Shown one piece after another: positions 59,543-64,000 of a stretch of DNA of 64,000 bases (position 1 is the stretch's first letter; each line of letters starts with the position of its first letter). Source of the stretch: an uncultured Acetatifactor sp. (GTDB lineage: Bacteria > Bacillota > Clostridia > Lachnospirales > Lachnospiraceae); assembly GCA_910577665.1 (NCBI GenBank), contig CAJTOJ010000002.1:203948-267947 (forward strand). The letters run 5' to 3'. The notes below the pieces were generated by a model, which saw nothing but the letters and a program-made list of their open reading frames with translations, did no database searches and was not told where the DNA came from. A program made the position numbers and the translations under genes.

Positions 59543-62056
59543 CTATTGCACCGGCCGCTTTGTATCTATCCTGGCAGTTACATGATCCCGGGATACAGGC
59601 TTATCTCCACCCCACAGCTTCCGTGCACGGTCCGGCCAGTCCACTTTCCAGGCATAGAGGATGAAGACCACTGCACCAAGGATCCAGATGATGTCATCTC
59701 CCCTGGATACCACATCATGGATGAAATACGCCGGGGCTGCCACCGCCCAACATGCCCTCAAGACACCCCAGCAGATCAGACCAATGATTACGGGCCCCAC
59801 GGACAGTCCTGCGCCCCGCAGGGCCCCAATCAGACAGCCAGCAACGGCCAGCAGGGAATATTCCAGTAATAGGAAAAGTACTCCTGCCCAGGTCATGACA
59901 GGGTTCACCAGCAGGATCGCAACCCACAGAGCCAATATGATGCCAGCTCCCATAACACACCCTGTCCTGACATTCCTTCTCAGCTGACCACTCTCCAGAT
60001 TTCCAGCATGTTGTCTCACATATCGGTTCATGGCCAGGGACATTCCCACAATCGGCATCACAGCAAAACCGCTCATATCTATTTTGTAATAAGAAATTCC
60101 TGTGTTCCACAATATCCAGAAGAAACTTATCAGCGCCCACATTACTCCTTCTGGCAGTCCTGCCAGAACCATAGCCTTCACCTGTCCCCGGGCAAACTGC
60201 CCTTTTCCATCTGTCACCCTGTATTCTTTTATTACCCAATGTATCGCTATGCACGCCGCCACAGCTCCGGCCAGCCAGACTACCACCGTACTCCCTGCCA
60301 GAGCCTGCTGGATCGTCCACGATCCATTGCGCACCATTGTCATATATATTACATTCAATATCACCTTCAGCACAGCACCAGATGCTGTCAGAAGCAAAGG
60401 CCACCAGCCCCCGCACAGGATCTGCAGGATTCCCACACCCCTGTAGAAGATTGCCGCCGGGAGAAATCCCAGGGAAAGAATCCTCAGATAAATGACCGCA
60501 TAGGACATTCTTCCCGGGGAGGTTCCCATACCCTGCAGCATAATGGGTGCTATGAAAATACCCAATAAAGCAGCCACTCCCCCTGCTATCCCTGCCATAA
60601 CCAACATGGTACGTGCACTGTCCAGGATCCCCTTTCCATCCCGGGCATCATGGCATCTGGCCAGAATCGTACTTCCTCCTGTCACTACTCCTGCCAGCAG
60701 GCTGCCCAGCAGGCAGGCCAGGCTGATTGCTGAACTTACTGCCGCACTCATCTCAAACCCATAGGGCTCCGCCATCCTCATATCCACCACATTGTATACC
60801 TGCCAGCACAATCCACCCAGCACAAATGGCAGCATCATGGCAGAAAGCTGCTTCCCTGCCGGTTTCCGGGTAGTGTACACCGCCCTCCCCCTGAATGTTC
60901 CTGTCCCTGTATTTTCATCCCTGGCATCCGCCTTTTCTTTTCCTCCCTGGACAGCATCCCAGCCTGCTCCGGTAGTCCTCTGCCTGGATTCTTCCCAGCC
61001 TGCCCCGGTAATTCCCTGCCCGGATTCTTCCCAGCCTGCCCCGGTAATTCCCTGCCTGGATTCCTGCCAGACGCCCACCGTCCTGTCATCCTCAACAATT
61101 TCACGGCCAGCATTCCGGGATCTTTTGCATGCCGTTTCCACAGATGCTGAAGCGGCAGAACCCGGAACCAGCCTGCGCAGATCTGTCTCCAGCTGTCCCG
61201 CATCCTGGTAGCGGTCCTGCGAACGGAAAGCACAGCATTTCAGCACAATTTCTGCAAGCTCCCTGCTTCCATGGGCCGGAGGCGGTACCTGTCTGCCAGA
61301 CATGCGTTCCTTTAAGGCTCCCTCCCGGTCACTATACTGGATCTTCTGGGGATAAGGCGGCAGGAAAGGTACTCTGTTGTCATTCAAGAACCGGTACAAC
61401 ACCAGTCCCAGGGAGTATATATCCGCCGTATATCCATACTCCTGCCCCTTATATACCTCCGGTGCCATATAATTGTAGGTTCCCTTCCGGGACATGACAG
61501 AAATAGTTTTCTCCGCGATACGAGCCACCCCGAAATCCCCCAGCTTGAAGTCCCCATCCTTGGACACGAAGATATTCTCCGGTTTGATATCCCGGTGGAT
61601 GATTCCCCGCTTGCGGCAGATCTGCAGGGCCAGGGCCAGATCCAGTCCCAGACGCATTACATCTGCTTCTTCCAGGGGATGACGGACTATGTAATCGGGC
61701 AGGGCCATGAGCAGCTCCATACGGATCAAGATATCCCAGCCCACTTCCCCCTCATGCTGGACCACCATATGATCCTCATAACTGACGATATTACTGTTAC
61801 CCTTTAGCTTGCTCATAAGGGCAAATTCTGCCACAATATCTTCCACAAACCCGCGGAAATATTCCGTGACACTTTCCTCATCCATCCCTTCCTCATAGGC
61901 TGCCCGGACATCCCCCTGAGAAGCCGGAATTGTGATCACCTTCAGCGCTGCTTCGTAAGTCTGACCGAATTCCTCCCTTTGTATCTTGTATACTTTCCCG
62001 AAGCTACCTTCGCCCAAAAGGCCCGCATTTTGCCATCCTGGCCATGTATTGACCAT
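59543..62056 (-). CDS. Ser/Thr kinase fused to a MATE-type multidrug/sugar-lipid exporter
   Basis: An 837-residue fusion. Residues about 10-298 are a complete Hanks kinase: LGEGSFGKVYKIQ, the lysine in AALKVITIP, IIHRDIKPENIFV, LGDFGVAR, YMAPEVYKG. A linker of about 100 residues includes three 12-residue repeats (QGITGAGWEES). Residues about 402-825 are polytopic with about 12 hydrophobic segments and MATE-like features: QVYNVVDMRMAE in the first helix pair, YLRILSLGFLPAAIFYRG, and an N-terminal/C-terminal half repeat. GGGAGG lies seven bases before ATG 62056; ATG 62062 is too close. No frameshift is seen at the joint. Confidence 0.88.
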   Translation of the reverse strand: MVNTWPGWQNAGLLGEGSFGKVYKIQREEFGQTYEAALKVITIPASQGDVRAAYEEGMDEESVTEYFRGFVEDIVAEFALMSKLKGNSNIVSYEDHMVVQHEGEVGWDILIRMELLMALPDYIVRHPLEEADVMRLGLDLALALQICRKRGIIHRDIKPENIFVSKDGDFKLGDFGVARIAEKTISVMSRKGTYNYMAPEVYKGQEYGYTADIYSLGLVLYRFLNDNRVPFLPPYPQKIQYSDREGALKERMSGRQVPPPAHGSRELAEIVLKCCAFRSQDRYQDAGQLETDLRRLVPGSAASASVETACKRSRNAGREIVEDDRTVGVWQESRQGITGAGWEESGQGITGAGWEESRQRTTGAGWDAVQGGKEKADARDENTGTGTFRGRAVYTTRKPAGKQLSAMMLPFVLGGLCWQVYNVVDMRMAEPYGFEMSAAVSSAISLACLLGSLLAGVVTGGSTILARCHDARDGKGILDSARTMLVMAGIAGGVAALLGIFIAPIMLQGMGTSPGRMSYAVIYLRILSLGFLPAAIFYRGVGILQILCGGWWPLLLTASGAVLKVILNVIYMTMVRNGSWTIQQALAGSTVVVWLAGAVAACIAIHWVIKEYRVTDGKGQFARGQVKAMVLAGLPEGVMWALISFFWILWNTGISYYKIDMSGFAVMPIVGMSLAMNRYVRQHAGNLESGQLRRNVRTGCVMGAGIILALWVAILLVNPVMTWAGVLFLLLEYSLLAVAGCLIGALRGAGLSVGPVIIGLICWGVLRACWAVAAPAYFIHDVVSRGDDIIWILGAVVFILYAWKVDWPDRARKLWGGDKPVSRDHVTARIDTKRPVQ
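60956..61063 (-). repeat. Three tandem 36-bp repeats in the kinase-MATE linker
   Basis: Three 12-codon units encode ESRQGITGAGWE-like segments between the kinase and the membrane domain. The DNA of units one and two is nearly identical, so linker length may vary between strains. Confidence 0.85.
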
Positions 62057-62107
62057 ATCCATACCTCCCTCTCAATCCAGTTTATGTTGTCAAGAACAAC
62101 CGGTAAG

Positions 62108-62147
62108 ATTCCAGGAAGAACTGCCTATGGGTAATTCTTCCTGGAAT
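62108..62147. other. Perfect 13-bp stem-loop upstream of the kinase-MATE gene
   Basis: ATTCCAGGAAGAA (62108-62120) and its exact inverse TTCTTCCTGGAAT (62135-62147) enclose a 14-base loop, 50 bases before the kinase-MATE start codon. No T tract follows, so an mRNA processing or stability element is more likely than a terminator. Confidence 0.6.
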
Positions 62148-62196
62148 GACTTAGATATTCTTAGTAAATGTCCTTTGGTCATTCAGAAAAGCAGGC

Positions 62197-62395
62197 TTAA
62201 AAATTCTCTTTACGCTTGGCAACTATCATAAGCGCAACTGCCGCTGCTAATAAAACAAACAAGATAACCAGTCCTGTCGTCCAGACACCATACCGGAGCT
62301 GGAATACAGTGGATATCCTCCACCATCCTTCCCATCCTCTGTTTTCAATGATAGCTATTGGCTGCCTTAAAAGAAATTCCTGTTTTAAAAAACAT
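62197..62395 (-). pseudogene. Small single-pass membrane ORF broken in a T6 run
   Basis: Between the PP2C and kinase-MATE genes, a frame ending at TAA 62197-62199 encodes a basic segment and then a clear membrane helix TTGLVILFVLLAAAVALMIV followed by AKRKENF. It has no start codon. The only nearby ATG (62395) is in another frame, separated by a run of six T. Removing one T would give a continuous protein of about 66 residues. It could be a pseudogene, a sequencing error or a variable on/off gene. Confidence 0.4.
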
Positions 62396-62406
62396 ATATT
62401 ATCATC

Positions 62407-63189
62407 TTAGCTTTGTCTCAGCCTTACCACGATCACTGTCACATTGTCCCTGCCACCGTTCTCCAGAGCCTTCGCCACCAGGGCTTCGGCACAGCTTCCG
62501 GCATCGGGTGCTTCTTTCATAATGGCGCAGATCCCCACATTATCCACCATGTCTGTGAGTCCATCACTACAGAGCAGATACTGGTCGCCGTCCTCCAGCT
62601 CCCCCTTGGCCACATAGGGCTCCAGCACCATCTCTTCCGGCCAGATCCCCAGATGCTGTGTCAGGCTGGGCCTGCGCCCTTTGATTCCCTGCTCTTCCAG
62701 GAACTTCGCGTCCGTGTGATCCTCTGATATCTGCTGGAACCCTCCGTGTCTCAACCGGAACGCCCTGCTATCCCCCACGTTGCATACATACACATACCCG
62801 CTTCCAAAATAGAGCATCACTGCTGTGCTGCCCATGCGGCCCGAATTCAGTTCCTCCGATTTCTCGCACACAACTTTGTTCATCTTCTGCACCAGGCTGG
62901 TCAGATACTTCCCTGGCGGATAGAGGAAGTCTGCCAGGATCTTGGAACTATCCTGGGCCACAGTGGCTGCCAGGAAAGAGGCTTCCTCCCCGTAGCTCTC
63001 TCCGCCCATGCCGTCAAAAACTCCGTAGAACTGTTCCCTTTCTAATTTCCGCTCCACAGTCACCGCATGCTTCAGCCCCGTATTGTCTTTAGGTAGTACC
63101 CGGTTGTCAAAGCAGAAATTGTCCTCATTGTTGGAACGTCTGCGTCCCATATTGCAGCAGCAGGCTGCCTCGATCTGATATGATGCCAT
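62407..63189 (-). CDS. PP2C-type Ser/Thr protein phosphatase
   Basis: A 260-residue cytoplasmic phosphatase with all PP2C metal-site motifs: RSNNEDNFCF (about 18-27), YGVFDGMGGESYGEE, VCNVGDSRAFRL, LLCSDGLTDMVD and the closing GGRDNVTVIVV. It presumably opposes the two kinases encoded downstream. ATG 63189 is preceded by AGGTGGAG. It is distinct from the PP2C protein at 22634-23440. Confidence 0.94.
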   Translation of the reverse strand: MASYQIEAACCCNMGRRRSNNEDNFCFDNRVLPKDNTGLKHAVTVERKLEREQFYGVFDGMGGESYGEEASFLAATVAQDSSKILADFLYPPGKYLTSLVQKMNKVVCEKSEELNSGRMGSTAVMLYFGSGYVYVCNVGDSRAFRLRHGGFQQISEDHTDAKFLEEQGIKGRRPSLTQHLGIWPEEMVLEPYVAKGELEDGDQYLLCSDGLTDMVDNVGICAIMKEAPDAGSCAEALVAKALENGGRDNVTVIVVRLRQS

Positions 63190-63260
63190 CTTTCTCCACC
63201 TGTCTTTCCTGTTCCCACATCCTATTTTAAAGCCTGTATTCCTGTCTAAAGATCTGCTTT

Positions 63261-63563
63261 TCAGCCAAATTGGGAAGCGTCCTCCTGGATGATACCACTT
63301 TCCACCATATTCTTGTGAAGATCTGCCCTGTAAAGCTGCGCTTCTGCATTCACATATCCCAGAAAATGCATTTCTGCAATATCTTTATGGAAAAACAAAA
63401 ACATGGTCTCATCATCTATATATCCCTCTGGAAACGGAACCCCGATATAATCGTAGATCCGTTCCTCATCTTCTTTCTGCACAGCGATCCCTACGATCAT
63501 CAGTTTCTTCTCAGCCCCGGTCAAGGTAATGACACTTCCCACTGGCAGCAATTGATTCATCAT
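63261..63563 (-). CDS. DUF4176 protein, type VII secretion-associated
   Basis: A 100-residue protein (MMNQLLPVGSVITLTGAEKK start, then MIVGIAVQ, YDYIGVPFPEGYIDDETMFL and FHKDIAEMHFLGYVNAEAQ). This fits DUF4176, a small beta-rich domain often encoded in Firmicute type VII (ESX/WXG100) secretion loci. ATG at 63563 has AGGAGG six bases upstream; the longer frame to 63719 has none. Its exact role in secretion is unknown. It is followed after 71 bases by the PP2C gene. Confidence 0.85.
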   Translation of the reverse strand: MMNQLLPVGSVITLTGAEKKLMIVGIAVQKEDEERIYDYIGVPFPEGYIDDETMFLFFHKDIAEMHFLGYVNAEAQLYRADLHKNMVESGIIQEDASQFG

Positions 63564-63731
63564 GTAACACCTCCTACTTTCTTCTATCTGTCTCTCAGAC
63601 TTCCTTTTTCTTTCTTTTCCCCTGCTCTTTTTTGTTTGTCCCCCCATCTGGCAGACCCGGCAGCCTGCATCCCGATTTGTAAAACCAGCCAACCGGCTTA
63701 TCCGTTGGCACATCGGCATATGGCTGATTCG

Positions 63732-64000
63732 TCAGCTTAACAATCCGGCCAGTTTTTCTCCCAGCTTCCAGGAACTTTTCAGTGTGGAATGTACTTTGTC
63801 TACAGCACTCACCGCAAAATTGACCGTAGAATCGGGATCGATTTTCAACCCTTTCTTGATCCAGTCCTTCCAGTCTGTCAGTGAATATTTGTTATTCATA
63901 ATCTCGTCAAAGGTAGTCTTGCCCCATGCAAAGGAATATCCTGCCTTCCTGGTAAGATCGGTATTCACCTTTCCCAGAGAGGACAGCATTTTATCCACGC
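63732..64000 (-). CDS. C-terminal end of an unidentified protein (cut by window edge)
   Basis: The frame is open to the window edge, so only the last 89 or so codons are seen. The visible part is helical and ends SSWKLGEKLAGLLS, after KAGYSFAWGKTTFDEIMNNK and DWKDWIKKGLKIDPDSTV. It has no recognised domain. With a DUF4176 gene immediately downstream, it may be the tail of a type VII secretion substrate or an associated protein, but this cannot be tested here. Confidence 0.6.
   Translation of the reverse strand, partial: VDKMLSSLGKVNTDLTRKAGYSFAWGKTTFDEIMNNKYSLTDWKDWIKKGLKIDPDSTVNFAVSAVDKVHSTLKSSWKLGEKLAGLLS

Noticed and set aside
62387..62392. Programmed ribosomal frameshift at the T6-A4 run
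   Set aside because: The zero frame reads TTT TTT AAA and would need a +1 shift, which does not fit the classical slippery -1 heptamer; simple gene decay or a homopolymer error is more likely.

Overview
The window looks like chromosome of a Lachnospiraceae-type Firmicute (class Clostridia). The grounds are the gene families (DUF6809-like, DUF6382-FHA, DUF5702, DUF3791/DUF3990, PadR-DUF1700-DUF4097), AGGAGG-type ribosome binding sites, sigma-A-like promoters with 17-base spacers, and a tRNA gene without an encoded CCA. No species can be named from this sequence alone. No CRISPR array, rRNA or complete insertion sequence was seen. Almost all genes lie on the minus strand, so gene order below is given in the direction of transcription, from high to low coordinates.

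1-2.9 kb is sparse: a partial gene, two small HTH regulators, a tRNA-Val(GAC) with an odd anticodon loop, then about 750 bases of structured repeats and a decayed nuclease-transposase tail. 2.9-8.7 kb is an L-rhamnose locus: AraC regulator, a PocR-domain soluble chemoreceptor, then rhaB-rhaA-rhaD. 9-11.5 kb has a membrane-fused spermidine-synthase-like protein and an hsp20 gene with a CIRCE operator on its promoter.

11.7-14.3 kb is a small operon resembling a toxin-antitoxin cassette: DUF3791, a DUF3990 protein with ADP-ribosyltransferase-like motifs, a small unnamed protein, a HAD hydrolase and a paralogue of the small protein. Its promoter carries an 18-bp inverted repeat. Directly upstream is a macrodomain (ADP-ribose hydrolase-like) gene.

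14.4-34.7 kb appears to be one long operon for a Tad/Flp pilus: tadZ, tadA, tadB, tadC, Flp pilin, two TadE-like proteins, a DUF5702 protein and two prepilin peptidases. It also holds a phospho-signalling set (DUF6382-FHA, PP2C phosphatase, Ser/Thr kinase with a beta-propeller-like tail), a BspA-type repeat surface protein with LysM domains, a small membrane protein, and the macrodomain gene last. A promoter precedes tadZ and an intrinsic terminator overlaps the macrodomain stop codon.

35-53.5 kb is mixed: an XRE regulator, a ParB/DUF3440 pair like IbrB/IbrA, a PadR-DUF1700-DUF4097 envelope operon, an AraC-sensor/ABC-permease chimera left by a deletion, asparaginase, a GH2 glycosidase, a MerR-controlled aldo/keto reductase, a BlaI/BlaR1-type pair, a histidine phosphatase, and an unknown gene coupled to an ArsR-DUF2087 regulator.

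53.5-64 kb holds rlmD and a second phospho-signalling cluster: PP2C phosphatase, a kinase fused to a MATE-type transporter, a TPR/MORN-like lipoprotein and a kinase with TPR-like repeats. A DUF4176 gene beside it suggests the edge of a type VII secretion locus continuing past the window. A structured repeat family beginning GTTACTG recurs in intergenic DNA at about 1.9, 34.8 and 51.3 kb, with a reduced form at 47.3 kb.
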